A stretch of DNA of 64,000 nucleotides from Pseudomonas sp. BP8 (GCF_017875955.1 NZ_JAGINK010000001.1:4742501-4806500), one strand, 5' to 3'. Positions 1 to 11,213 are shown, counted from the stretch's first letter. Notes: generated by a model from the letters alone, not told the origin. Translations and numbers: made by a program.

Positions 1-266
1 CCGCGCAACGAGCTGACCTGGCAGGCCATGCCATCTGGCACGCTGAGTTGATCGGCGGAAAAATGCGCTTCTTCGCCCTTGGCTGCCAGCGGTTGCGGCA
101 ACTGGTCGATCAGCCCGGCAACCATGCGCGCCGACGCGACCAGGCGCTGATCGAGGGAAAACATCATTTGCTGGCGCAGGTCGCGCAGCATCCAGGCGGC
201 CGCCAGCACCCAGATGACGATGAAGGCGCTGCCGAGAATCAGCGACAGACGCACGCGCAGGCTCAT
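1..266 (-). CDS. dsbS: Sensor histidine kinase DsbS-like, N-terminal part (cut by window edge)
   Basis: Only the first 88 codons are inside the window; the gene runs off the left end. Its ATG (264-266) overlaps the TGA of the response regulator gene as ATGA, so the two are translationally coupled. The visible part has a short basic start, one membrane helix (about residues 7-28, including FIVIWVLAAAWML), then a periplasmic segment of the kind seen in QseC/PmrB-type kinases. Kinase domains lie outside the window. The name rests on the partner regulator and on the divergent dsbDEG operon; in P. aeruginosa the equivalent pair (PA2479/PA2480, DsbRS) is reported to sense copper and induce the Dsb genes. 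Family assignment is secure; the copper role is inferred. Confidence 0.7.
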   Translation of the reverse strand, partial: MSLRVRLSLILGSAFIVIWVLAAAWMLRDLRQQMMFSLDQRLVASARMVAGLIDQLPQPLAAKGEEAHFSADQLSVPDGMACQVSSLR

Positions 267-946
267 GGGGTGATCTCTTGTGGCGCCTGGGCCGGGCCGA
301 GGCGATAGCCCAAGCCGCGCACGGTCTCGACAATGCTGTTACCGAGTTTGCGCCGCAGGTGGTGGATGTGCACGTTGAGCGCGTTGCTCTCGACTTCATC
401 GCTGAAGCCGTAGACACAATCCTTGAGCTGTTCGCTGGAGAGCACCCGCCCGGGGTTCTGCAACAGCGCTTGCAACAAGGCCTGCTCGCGGCGGGAAAGG
501 TCTACCGGCTGGTCGGCCAGAAACGCCTCGCAGCTGCTCGGATCGTAGCGCAGAGGGCCGTGCTCGATGACGTTGACGGCACGCCCGGCCATGCGCCGCA
601 ACAGCGTGTGCAGTCGGGCCGCCAGCTCGCGCAGGTCGAACGGCTTGAGCAGGTAATCGTCGGCGCCAGCCTCGAGCCCCGCCACCCGGTCGGTAATCGC
701 ATCGCGCGCCGTCAGTACCAGCACCGGCAAGGTTTCGCCTTGCTGGCGCAAGCGGCGCAGCAGTTTCAGGCCATCTTCGTCGGGCAGGCCAAGGTCGAGG
801 ATCATCACGTCGAACTGCGCGGCCTGCAGCAGCGCGCGGGCGGCCGAGGCGCTGGCGACCCGGTCAACGGTCAAGCCCTGGGCAGCAAGCCCGGCGCAGA
901 TGCCGCTGGCGATCAGGTCGTCGTCCTCGCAGAGCAGTACGTGCAT
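263..946 (-). CDS. dsbR: OmpR/PhoB-family response regulator DsbR-like
   Basis: The 227-residue protein has an N-terminal receiver domain with the acidic triad (CEDDD near residue 9), the phospho-acceptor aspartate in MILDLGLPDEDG, the conserved KPFD lysine near residue 102, and a C-terminal winged helix (about 125-220) ending in VRGLGYRL. It resembles the QseB/PmrA subgroup. It is transcribed ahead of, and overlaps by 3 bp, the sensor kinase gene, and is divergent from dsbD. That arrangement matches the P. aeruginosa DsbRS system, so control of the disulfide operon is the likely job. Tandem direct repeats with an 11-bp period in the shared upstream region are plausible binding sites. Confidence 0.85.
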   Translation of the reverse strand: MHVLLCEDDDLIASGICAGLAAQGLTVDRVASASAARALLQAAQFDVMILDLGLPDEDGLKLLRRLRQQGETLPVLVLTARDAITDRVAGLEAGADDYLLKPFDLRELAARLHTLLRRMAGRAVNVIEHGPLRYDPSSCEAFLADQPVDLSRREQALLQALLQNPGRVLSSEQLKDCVYGFSDEVESNALNVHIHHLRRKLGNSIVETVRGLGYRLGPAQAPQEITP

Positions 947-986
947 GATGGGTCTCCATTAGGGAGTGAACATTGCGACATGCAGT

Positions 987-1060
987 GATTAAGTGAAGAT
1001 TATGTACCACGCAAGCCGGTGCAGTCCTGCCGGTGTAGGACCGGGTTAACCCTCGGTTAA
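987..1060. promoter_or_regulatory. Divergent dsbR/dsbD control region with two direct-repeat operator candidates
   Basis: Two pairs of direct repeats lie between the divergent genes. GATTA occurs at 987-991 and 998-1002, and GGTTAA at 1044-1049 and 1055-1060. Both pairs have an 11-bp centre-to-centre period, the spacing used by dimers of OmpR/PhoB-type regulators. The first pair is nearer the regulator gene and the second nearer dsbD. Binding by DsbR is inferred. Confidence 0.5.
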
Positions 1061-1108
1061 TCAGTCAAGGCCAGCATGGCCACTTTCCCGCATTGCCAAG
1101 GCCCAGAC

Positions 1109-2818
1109 ATGCGCGTTTTTCTGATCTTGTTGACCTTTTTCCTGGCCGGCCCGCTGCAGGCCAACCCGTTCGAGGTCAAGCCTGACTTCCTGCCCGTCGG
1201 CGAGGCCTTCGTGCTGAGCCACGATCGCCTGCCGTCAGGCGAAATGCGCGTGCACTTCCAAATCAAGGACGGCTACTACCTCTACCAGAAACGGCTGAAG
1301 TTCGACGGCCTGACGCCGGCGCAACAGCCAACCCTGCCGGCCGCGCTGAACCACCACGACGAATTCTTCGGTGACAGCGCCGTCTACCGCGGCGAGCTCG
1401 AGTTGCTGTTGCCGGCCAACGCCAGCGGGCAACTGCGCCTGGGCTGGCAAGGCTGTGCCGATGCAGGCCTGTGCTACCCGCCGCAGACCACCACCCTCGA
1501 GCTCGGCGGCGACGCCGTGGTCGGCGCTGAACAAGCCAGTGATCAGGCCCTCGCCAGCGACCTGCAGCAAGGCAACCTGGCCTGGGGCCTGCTGGCCTTC
1601 TTCGGCCTCGGCCTGTTGCTGGCCTTCACCCCCTGCTCGCTGCCGATGCTGCCGATCCTCGCCGGCCTGGTTCTGGGCAACGGCGCCAGCGCCCGGCGCG
1701 GCTGGCTGCTGGCAGGTGTCTACGTGCTGAGCATGGCCCTGGTGTACGCCGCACTCGGCGTGGTCGCCGCGCTGCTCGGCGCCAGCCTCCAGGCCTGGCT
1801 GCAACAACCGTGGCTGCTGGGCAGCCTGGCCGCGTTGTTCATCCTCCTCGCCCTGCCCATGTTCGGGGCCTTCGAGTTGCAATTGCCGGCCGCCCTGCGT
1901 GATCGACTCGACCGCGCCGGGCAAGGCACTCGCGGCGGCAACCTGTATGGTGCTGCGCTGCTCGGCGCGCTGTCCGGGCTGCTCATGGGCCCGTGCATGA
2001 CCGCGCCGCTCGCGGGCGCCCTGCTCTACATCGCGCAGAGCGGTGATGTACTGCACGGCGCGCTGGTGCTGTTCAGCCTCGGCCTGGGCATGGGCGTACC
2101 GCTGCTGTTGCTGGTCACCCTGGGCAATCGCTACCTGCCGCGCCCCGGCGCATGGATGAACCTGGTCAAGGGCCTGTTCGGCTTCGTCTTCCTGGCCATG
2201 GCCCTGTACACCGTGCGCGGCCTGCTGCCAGCGGCGCTGCTGCTGGCGCTGAGCGGCAGCTGGCTGATCGCCCTCGCCTGGGCCGCCTGGCCGGCCCTGC
2301 AGCGCCTGCCTGCCCTGCGCGCAGCGCCGCTGCTCGCTGCCCTGTGGGGAGGCCTGCTGCTGGTGGGTGCCGCAGCGGGCGGCAGCAATCTCTGGCAACC
2401 CTTGCAGCCCTTCACCGCCAGCCAGGCACCGGCCGCGACCCATGCTGAGGAGGCGTTCACCACGATCAACCGCCCAGAAGACCTGCAACGCGAGCTGCAA
2501 ACGGCCAAGGCGCGTGGTCAATGGGTACTGGTCGACTACTATGCCGACTGGTGCGTATCGTGCAAGGTCATGGAAAAACAGGTGTTCGCCCGCGCCGATG
2601 TGCAAGCCAGCCTCGCCGATGTGCACCTGCTGCGCCTGGACGTCACGGCTGACTCGCCGGCCAGCCGTGAACTGCTGCAGCGCTACCAAGTGCCGGGCCC
2701 GCCCAGCCTGATCTGGGTCGGCCCGGAGGGTGAAGAGCGACGCGCCCGGCGCATCACCGGCGAGGTCGATGCGGATACTTTCCTGCAACACTGGACACAG
2801 ACCCGGAGCCAAGGCTGA
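1109..2818 (+). CDS. dsbD: Thiol:disulfide interchange protein DsbD (transmembrane reductant conductor)
   Basis: DsbD passes electrons from cytoplasmic thioredoxin across the inner membrane to periplasmic partners. The 569-residue reading has all six expected cysteines: C116/C122 in the periplasmic alpha domain (GCADAGLCYPP), C176 and C296 in the membrane beta domain (FTPCSLP, MGPCMTAP), and C482/C485 in the thioredoxin-like gamma domain (WCVSC). An in-frame ATG lies 33 bp upstream, but the start at 1109 gives a clean signal peptide (MRVFLILLTFFLAGPLQA). The gene overlaps the next by one base (TGATG). Its neighbours, TlpA-like and DsbG, are the likely recipients of its electrons. Confidence 0.93.
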   Translation: MRVFLILLTFFLAGPLQANPFEVKPDFLPVGEAFVLSHDRLPSGEMRVHFQIKDGYYLYQKRLKFDGLTPAQQPTLPAALNHHDEFFGDSAVYRGELELLLPANASGQLRLGWQGCADAGLCYPPQTTTLELGGDAVVGAEQASDQALASDLQQGNLAWGLLAFFGLGLLLAFTPCSLPMLPILAGLVLGNGASARRGWLLAGVYVLSMALVYAALGVVAALLGASLQAWLQQPWLLGSLAALFILLALPMFGAFELQLPAALRDRLDRAGQGTRGGNLYGAALLGALSGLLMGPCMTAPLAGALLYIAQSGDVLHGALVLFSLGLGMGVPLLLLVTLGNRYLPRPGAWMNLVKGLFGFVFLAMALYTVRGLLPAALLLALSGSWLIALAWAAWPALQRLPALRAAPLLAALWGGLLLVGAAAGGSNLWQPLQPFTASQAPAATHAEEAFTTINRPEDLQRELQTAKARGQWVLVDYYADWCVSCKVMEKQVFARADVQASLADVHLLRLDVTADSPASRELLQRYQVPGPPSLIWVGPEGEERRARRITGEVDADTFLQHWTQTRSQG

Positions 2819-3654
2819 TGCTGACCGTAACCCTCGGCCCTTTGACCATGGCCCTCAACCACCTGCTGATGCTGGCTGCCCTGGGGGTGGCCAGCGTGGT
2901 CGGCTGGTGGGTCGCCCGACGCGGCGGCGTGAGCCCGGAGTCGGCCTTGTTCAACCTGTTCCTGCTGGGGCTGCTTGGTGCACGCCTGGGCTTTGTCCTG
3001 GCCTACTGGCCGATGTACCGCGAGGAGCCGCTGCAGATCATCGACATCCGCGACGGCGGCTTCCTGCTCTGGGGCGGCTTGCTGGCCATCGTGCTCGGCG
3101 CGTTGTGGCAAGGCTGGCGCCAGCCTGGCCTGCGCCGCCCATTGGGTTGGGCACTGGCCAGTGGCGCCGTGTTCTGGACCTTGGCCAACCTCGGCAGCCA
3201 TGTCTACAGCAAAGGCACCGAGCTGCCTGAGTTGACCCTGCGCACCGCCGCCGGAACACCCATGGCGTTGCACGATTATCGCGGCAAACCGCTGGTGATC
3301 AACATCTGGGCGACCTGGTGCCCGCCCTGCCGGCGCGAGATGCCGGTGCTGCAACAAGCGCAGCACGACTATCCCCACGTCACGTTCCTGTTCGTCAATC
3401 AGGGCGAGACCCCCGAGAACGTCAGCACCTTTCTCGCCACCACCGGCCTGAGCCTGACCCACGTGCTGTTCGACGGCGGTGGCCAACTGGCGCAGCGGGT
3501 CGGCTCGATGGCACTGCCCACCACCCTGTTCTACAACGCCGAAGGACGTCTGCTCGGCAGCCACCTGGGGGAGCTGTCTCGCGCCAGCCTGCGCCACGCC
3601 CTGGAACCCTTCGACCGGGCGAGCACGCCCGCTTCCGCCGTACAAGGAAACTGA
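2818..3654 (+). CDS. dsbE: TlpA/DsbE-like thioredoxin protein with an N-terminal multi-spanning Lgt-like membrane domain
   Basis: The C-terminal half (about residues 135-270) is a TlpA/ResA-type thioredoxin domain with the active site WCPPC (C168/C171). The N-terminal half has about four hydrophobic helices including GLLGARLGFVLAYWP and DGGFLLWGG, which resemble the prolipoprotein diacylglyceryl transferase (Lgt) fold without being an obvious complete Lgt. The protein is therefore anchored by several helices, unlike classical CcmG/DsbE with a single anchor. It sits between dsbD and dsbG with a one-base overlap at the start. In P. aeruginosa the equivalent gene (PA2477) belongs to the copper-inducible dsbDEG operon. 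A reductase or isomerase-supporting role is inferred; the purpose of the membrane half is unknown. Confidence 0.85.
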   Translation: MLTVTLGPLTMALNHLLMLAALGVASVVGWWVARRGGVSPESALFNLFLLGLLGARLGFVLAYWPMYREEPLQIIDIRDGGFLLWGGLLAIVLGALWQGWRQPGLRRPLGWALASGAVFWTLANLGSHVYSKGTELPELTLRTAAGTPMALHDYRGKPLVINIWATWCPPCRREMPVLQQAQHDYPHVTFLFVNQGETPENVSTFLATTGLSLTHVLFDGGGQLAQRVGSMALPTTLFYNAEGRLLGSHLGELSRASLRHALEPFDRASTPASAVQGN

Positions 3655-3655
3655 A

Positions 3656-4414
3656 ATGCGCTTGAATGCACTCCTGCCGCTGACCCTCGCCTTGCTCGCC
3701 GCCCCCGTACTGCAGGCCGAGGAATTGCCCAAGGCAATCCAGCAACTGCAAGCCAAGGGCGCCGTGATCAAGGGCAGCTTCGATGCCCCCAATGGCCTGC
3801 GCGGCTATGCCGCCGAATACCAGAACAACGGTATCGCCCTGTACCTGACCGCCGACGGCAAGCATGTGCTGGTTGGCAGCCTGTTTGACGAAGAGGGTCA
3901 GGACCTCAGCGCCGCGCCGCTGGAGAAACTGGTCTACGCGCCCATGAGCAAGGCCGTCTGGGCGAAAATGGACAAGGCTGCGTGGATTGCCGACGGCAAG
4001 GCGGATGCACCGCGCACGCTCTATGTGTTCAGCGATCCCAACTGCCCGTATTGCAACCTGTTCTGGCAGCAGGCGCGGCCTTGGGTCGAGTCGGGCAAGG
4101 TGCAATTGCGACACATCATGGTCGGCATCATTCGCGAGGACAGCCCGGGCAAATCAGCCACATTGCTGGCGGCCAAGGACCCGGCCAAAGCCCTGCAGCA
4201 ACATGAAACAGCGGGCAAGGCCAGCACCCTCAAGGCACTGGAGAAGATCCCGGCAGAGGTCCAGAACAAGCTCGACGGCAACATGGCCCTGATGGAAGAG
4301 CTGGGCCTTGCAGCGACACCTGCCATCTTCTACCTGGACGAACAAGGACGCCTGCAAAGCCAGCAAGGCGCGCCGCGACCAGAGATGCTCGGCAAGTTGC
4401 TCGGCCCGCGTTAA
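3656..4414 (+). CDS. dsbG: Periplasmic disulfide isomerase/chaperone DsbG
   Basis: The 252-residue protein starts with a signal peptide (MRLNALLPLTLALLAAPVLQA), followed by a DsbC/DsbG-type dimerisation domain (about 23-100) and a thioredoxin fold holding CPYC (C130/C133), the active-site version typical of DsbG. The cis-proline loop is visible as TPAIFY. The start at 3656 follows an AAGGAA ribosome site and lies one base after the previous stop. The protein should be kept reduced by DsbD, encoded two genes upstream. Confidence 0.93.
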   Translation: MRLNALLPLTLALLAAPVLQAEELPKAIQQLQAKGAVIKGSFDAPNGLRGYAAEYQNNGIALYLTADGKHVLVGSLFDEEGQDLSAAPLEKLVYAPMSKAVWAKMDKAAWIADGKADAPRTLYVFSDPNCPYCNLFWQQARPWVESGKVQLRHIMVGIIREDSPGKSATLLAAKDPAKALQQHETAGKASTLKALEKIPAEVQNKLDGNMALMEELGLAATPAIFYLDEQGRLQSQQGAPRPEMLGKLLGPR

Positions 4415-4421
4415 GCGGTAC

Positions 4422-4440
4422 GGGGCTGCCTGGCAGCCCC
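4422..4440 (+). terminator. Hairpin after dsbG, between convergent genes
   Basis: GGGGCTGCC at 4422-4430 can pair with GGCAGCCCC at 4432-4440, realistically as a 7-bp stem with a 5-base loop. There is no strong T-run on either side, so termination efficiency is uncertain. It lies between convergent dsbG and rlmM and could serve both. Confidence 0.5.
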
Positions 4441-4448
4441 GCTCATCA

Positions 4449-5522
4449 TCAGCCGTTGTTGCGTGGCTTCAGGTCCAGCCGGCGCAGGTGGCAGGTGACC
4501 TCTTCACGGTCGTGGTAGAGCTGCTTGCAGGCAATCGACACCTTGATCTTGCGCGCCTTGAAGCCCTCTTCGATACGCTCGAGCAAACGCCGCACTTCGG
4601 CATAGCGTTGCTTCATGGGGAGCTTGAGGTTGACCACCGCTTCGCGGCACAGGCCCTCGCCCAACCAGGTCTCGATCAACGCAGCGCTCCGCGCAGGCTT
4701 CTCGACGATGTCACAGACCATCCAGTCGACCATCTGTTTCGGCTGCCAGGTAAAGCCATCGGCCATCAGGTGCTGGACCAGGCCAGTGTCCATCAGGCTC
4801 TCGGCCATCGGACCATTGTCGATGGCAGTGACCAACATGCCGCGCTTGACCAACTGATAGGTCCAGCCACCTGGCGATGCACCGAGGTCGACCCCGGTCA
4901 TGTCGTCGTGCAGGCGCTGCTCCCATTGATCACGCGGGATAAACTGGTGCCACGCTTCTTCGAGCTTGAGCGTCGAGCGGCTGGGCGCTTCACGGGGGAA
5001 CTTCAGGCGCGGAATACCCATCGGCCACAGCGCGGAGTTGTTCGCCTCGGCAAAACCGACAAATACCCGCCGGCCACTGATAAAGCTCAACAACAGGCGC
5101 GGCCGATTGGCGTCTTCAAGCAACCGCCCAGCCTTCTCCAGCGCTTTGCGCAGGGGCACTTCAAACTTGCGACAGAAGGTCGACAGCTCTTTGCCATCGT
5201 TGCTGTCGAGCACTTCCAGCCACATGCTGCCGGCCACCGGGGCGTCGGCCAGGTACTCGAGCAGCACGCTGATACGGTCAGTTTCCGGCAGTTCAAGGTA
5301 GGCGCCACGCGCCCACTGACGCGGGAAGATCAGCTGCGCAAAGCGCAGTTCACGCATCAGGCGCGCGGCACCGTCCGGCTCACTGCAGACGAACTCGGCA
5401 CTGGCGCTCTGAGGCTTGCCTTTGGCGTAGCCGGCAATCCCCAAGCGGGCAGCGTGTTCGCTGATCTCGGCGCAGACCTCGCCCTCGAAACCGGGCCGGC
5501 AATGCATGAACAGGGTATTCAT
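4449..5522 (-). CDS. rlmM: 23S rRNA (cytidine-2498-2'-O)-methyltransferase RlmM
   Basis: RlmM methylates the ribose of C2498 in 23S rRNA using SAM. The 357-residue protein matches the family length. An N-terminal THUMP-like substrate-binding part (to about residue 165) precedes a Rossmann-like methyltransferase domain with the SAM loop GVDLGASPGGWTYQLV. The downstream MVCDIVEKP and VVNLKLPMK segments supply the catalytic Asp and Lys of the K-D-K-E tetrad. It is a single gene, convergent with dsbG and divergent from acnA. Confidence 0.95.
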   Translation of the reverse strand: MNTLFMHCRPGFEGEVCAEISEHAARLGIAGYAKGKPQSASAEFVCSEPDGAARLMRELRFAQLIFPRQWARGAYLELPETDRISVLLEYLADAPVAGSMWLEVLDSNDGKELSTFCRKFEVPLRKALEKAGRLLEDANRPRLLLSFISGRRVFVGFAEANNSALWPMGIPRLKFPREAPSRSTLKLEEAWHQFIPRDQWEQRLHDDMTGVDLGASPGGWTYQLVKRGMLVTAIDNGPMAESLMDTGLVQHLMADGFTWQPKQMVDWMVCDIVEKPARSAALIETWLGEGLCREAVVNLKLPMKQRYAEVRRLLERIEEGFKARKIKVSIACKQLYHDREEVTCHLRRLDLKPRNNG

Positions 5523-5765
5523 TTCTCACTCCACATCGCTGGCGCGGGCCGCCAGCCTTGATCCAGCGCATGTCACGCACCGGCAGGGCGGGGATGATAA
5601 AGGAAGATCGGAACCAGCGACACGCCCCGCCTGTCCAGTACTGGGTCGGGGCCGACAAATCGGTTCTAACCTGACCACTCAGCCAAGGTCCGTACCGTGC
5701 GGACCCTCAGAGCGGTGACACCGGCATTCACGAGAGGCCGGGCACCGGTGCACAAGGAGTTGGCA

Positions 5766-8507
<2,742 letters not shown>

Positions 8508-8512
8508 TCGAC

Positions 8513-8540
8513 CTGCGTGGCCGCCTCGGCGGTCACGCAG
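8513..8540 (+). terminator. Long hairpin after acnA
   Basis: CTGCGTGGCCGCC (8513-8525) pairs with GGCGGTCACGCAG (8528-8540), 13 base pairs including one G-U. No T-run follows, so it may be a transcript-stabilising hairpin or a weak terminator. Confidence 0.5.
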
Positions 8541-8606
8541 CCGAAGTGTCCCGGGGCCTGCGGAGTGAGTCCAAGGCGGATTGGATTCATTCCGCTAAGG
8601 CTCACC

Positions 8607-9140
8607 GTGCTCAAACATCGCTGGACGCCCCTACTCGTCGTGGGTTACTGCCTGGCCCTGGCCTACGGCAGCGTTACCCTACCCGCCCTGCCGACCCTGA
8701 TCGCCCTGCTCGGCACCGGCCTGCTGGTCACACGCAAGAAAACCTGGCAACGCCTGACCGGGCACGCCCTGTTTCTGCCCTTGGCGCTGGCCTTGACTGC
8801 GCACTGGTTGCCCGGCCTGCACGGGGCAAAGGTGATTGATAAAGCAGTGCTCAGCGCCGGCGCCCTGCCCTTCACGAGGTTGTTGAACCTGGATAAACCC
8901 TTGAGTGGCTTCTGGATGCTGCTGGCGGGTCCGTTGTTCATCGTGCGGCGCAATTGGAAACGCGCCTCTCGACTGCTGCTGATCGTGCCCGCGAGCCTCA
9001 TTGCTTGCCTTGGCGGCGCGTGGTCACTTGGGCTGGTGACCTGGTCGGCGAATTGGCCAGACCAGGTTTGGCTATGGCTGGTCAGCCTGGTGCATTTTGC
9101 CGGTTTCAACTCTCCGCTGGTGGCGGGCAGCACAGCCTGA
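8607..9140 (+). pseudogene. CPBP-family (CAAX protease-like) membrane protein that has lost its catalytic segment
   Basis: A GTG at 8607, six bases after AAGG, gives 177 residues with several hydrophobic helices. The N-terminal part (HWLPGLHGAKVID, NLDKPLSGFW) looks like Pseudomonas CPBP intramembrane endopeptidases. In those proteins, as I recall them, the next helix carries the catalytic EExxxR motif, then two histidine motifs, and the end reads roughly NLVHF..FTYP. Here LVTWSANWPDQVWLW runs directly into SLVHFAGFNSP and a stop, so the catalytic middle is missing without a frame change. I interpret this as an in-frame internal deletion that leaves a non-proteolytic remnant. It could still be expressed as a short membrane protein. 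Confidence 0.55.
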
Positions 9141-9193
9141 TTCGTGTGTCGCGGCTGGGCCCTCTACGCCAGAGCAACCCGGCAAATATTCAT

Positions 9194-9220
9194 TCAATAA
9201 ATCCACAAACATGCCGATAC
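9194..9220 (+). promoter_or_regulatory. Candidate sigma-28 (FliA) promoter of aer
   Basis: TCAA at 9194-9197 and GCCGATAC at 9213-9220 are separated by 15 bases, matching the flagellar/chemotaxis sigma-28 pattern (TCAA or TAAA, N15, GCCGATAA). It lies 30 bases upstream of the aer start, which is functionally apt for a chemotaxis receptor. Confidence 0.65.
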
Positions 9221-9250
9221 CTCATCAAAGCCTTGCGGATCTGACGAGCC

Positions 9251-10816
9251 ATGCGTAACAACCAACCGATTACCCAGAGAGAACGGACTTTCCCTGCACA
9301 ACAGCGGTTGATCTCGACCACCAATGCCAAGGGTGTGATCACGTACTGCAACGATGCCTTCGTCGATATCAGCGGTTTCTCGCGCGACGAACTGATCGGT
9401 GCTGCGCACAACCTGGTCCGTCACCCCGACGTACCAGCCGCAGTGTTCGCCCACATGTGGCAGACCCTCAAGCAAGGCTTGCCATGGATGGGCATCGTCA
9501 AGAACCGCTGCAAATCGGGCGACCACTACTGGGTCAATGCCTACGTGACGCCAGTCTTCGATAACAACCAGGTGGTGGGTTACGAATCGGTGCGGGTCAA
9601 GCCCACCGCCGAGCAGATCCGCCGCGCCGAGGCCCTCTACCAGCGCCTCAACCAGGGCAAGTCGGCGGTGCCGCGCCGCGACCAGTGGTTGCCGGTACTG
9701 CAGGATTGGCTGCCGTTCATCCTGGTCAGCCAGGTCGGTTTCCTGATCGGTAACTGGTTGGGCCACTCGTGGGGCTTTGCGCTGGCTGCCGCCTTGTCGG
9801 TACCGCTTGGCCTGCTCGGCCTGGGTTGGCAGCAGCGTGGGCTCAAGCGCCTGCTGCGTCTGGCCGAACAAACCACGTCGGACCCACTGATCGCGCAGAT
9901 GTACACCGACAGCCGCGGCGTCCAGGCCCGCCTGGAGATGGCCATGCTCAGCCAGGACGCACGGATGAAAACCTGCCTGACCCGGCTGCAGGACAGTGCC
10001 GAACACCTGAGCGACCAGGCGCGGCAGTCCGACGCACTGGCGCACAAGAGCTCCTCGGGGCTGGAGCGTCAGCGGGTGGAGACCGAACAGGTCGCCGCCG
10101 CCGTCAACCAGATGGCCGCCACCACCCAGGAAGTGGCCAACCACGTGCAGCGCACCGCCGATGCCACCCAGGAAGCCAACCGCCTGACCAGTCAGGGCCG
10201 GCAGATTGCCGGAGAAACCCGAGATGCCATCGCGCGCTTGTCGACCGCCGTGGGCGAGACCGGCCATACCGTGACCCAACTGGCCAAGGACAGCGACGAG
10301 ATCGGCGGCGTGGTCGATGTGATCAAAGGCATTGCCGACCAGACCAACCTGCTTGCGCTGAACGCCGCGATCGAAGCCGCGCGTGCCGGTGAGATGGGCC
10401 GCGGCTTTGCCGTTGTGGCTGATGAAGTGCGTCAACTGGCGCAGCGCACCGCTGAATCCACCGGGCAGATCCACACCCTGATCGCCAAGCTGCAGCAAAC
10501 CGCAAGCAACGCTGTACTGACCATGGAATCCGGCCGACGCCAGGCCCAGGAAGGTGTCGATCGGGTCATGGAAGCTGACCAGGCGCTGATGGGAATCAGC
10601 GACGCGGTTGCCAACATCACCGACATGACCACGCAGATTGCCGCTGCTACCGAAGAACAGACAGCGGTGGCCGACGAGATCAGCCGCAATATCAGCACCA
10701 TTGCCGAGCTGGCTGATCAAACGGCTGAGCAGGCGCAGCATTCGGCATTGCTGAGTGAGGAGCTGACCAGCACGGCGGGGAGCCAGTACTCGCTGGTGGA
10801 GCGCTTCAACCGCTGA
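9251..10816 (+). CDS. aer: PAS-containing aerotaxis / energy-taxis receptor (methyl-accepting chemotaxis protein)
   Basis: The 521-residue protein has an N-terminal PAS domain (about 20-120; redox-sensing through FAD in characterised Aer proteins), a central hydrophobic hairpin (about 150-195, with no large periplasmic domain), and a C-terminal MCP signalling domain. The conserved hairpin tip DQTNLLALNAAIEAARAG lies near residue 360. The topology is that of Aer rather than of ligand-binding chemoreceptors. P. putida and P. aeruginosa both carry an aer homologue beside acnA. A sigma-28 promoter candidate precedes it. Confidence 0.9.
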   Translation: MRNNQPITQRERTFPAQQRLISTTNAKGVITYCNDAFVDISGFSRDELIGAAHNLVRHPDVPAAVFAHMWQTLKQGLPWMGIVKNRCKSGDHYWVNAYVTPVFDNNQVVGYESVRVKPTAEQIRRAEALYQRLNQGKSAVPRRDQWLPVLQDWLPFILVSQVGFLIGNWLGHSWGFALAAALSVPLGLLGLGWQQRGLKRLLRLAEQTTSDPLIAQMYTDSRGVQARLEMAMLSQDARMKTCLTRLQDSAEHLSDQARQSDALAHKSSSGLERQRVETEQVAAAVNQMAATTQEVANHVQRTADATQEANRLTSQGRQIAGETRDAIARLSTAVGETGHTVTQLAKDSDEIGGVVDVIKGIADQTNLLALNAAIEAARAGEMGRGFAVVADEVRQLAQRTAESTGQIHTLIAKLQQTASNAVLTMESGRRQAQEGVDRVMEADQALMGISDAVANITDMTTQIAAATEEQTAVADEISRNISTIAELADQTAEQAQHSALLSEELTSTAGSQYSLVERFNR

Positions 10817-10838
10817 ATTTGAGCCTGGTCCGGCGTGG

Positions 10839-11102
10839 CCTCTGTGGGAGCGGCCTCTGTGGGAGCGGCCTTGTGTCGCGAAATGAGGGCGAAGCCCTCA
10901 CCCGCTGACTCAAAACCACGCACAATTCCAATGCGGGTAATCGCCGGTTTTCCTTACCAGGCCTGCAGGTTTTCTTCGGCGCGGTTGGTGGGATGAACCT
11001 AAGACAGTCGTGAGCGGATTTCAGTAGGCGAAAGGATCGTATCTGGATGTACTGCCGGTGAGGGCTGCGTCCTCATTTCGCGACACAAGGCCGCTCCCAC
11101 AG
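10839..11102. repeat. REP-type palindromic elements, inverted pair downstream of aer
   Basis: The stretch 10817-11213 has no supportable gene. At 10839-10853 a partial unit (CCTCTGTGGGAGCGG) is followed by a longer copy at 10854-10887 that ends in CCTTGTGTCGCGAAATGAG. The reverse complement of that unit occurs at 11072-11102. Units containing TGTGGGAGCGGCCTTGTGTCGCGA are a common dispersed Pseudomonas REP class. The opposite orientation of the copies gives a BIME-like structure between aer and the pseudouridine synthase gene. Confidence 0.8.
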
Positions 11103-11213
11103 TGATTGCGCTAACGTTTAGGTTTTGTGCAAGGCAGCCCCGGCCCACTCAAGCCAGACTAAATCTGAAAGACCTTGAAAGGCCTGATCCTTGAAACCCT
11201 GTTACAGGCCATG

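Noticed and set aside
5523..5765. A tusA-type small gene between rlmM and acnA
   Set aside because: No frame on either strand shows the CPxP motif or the length of TusA; the gap holds only upstream regions.
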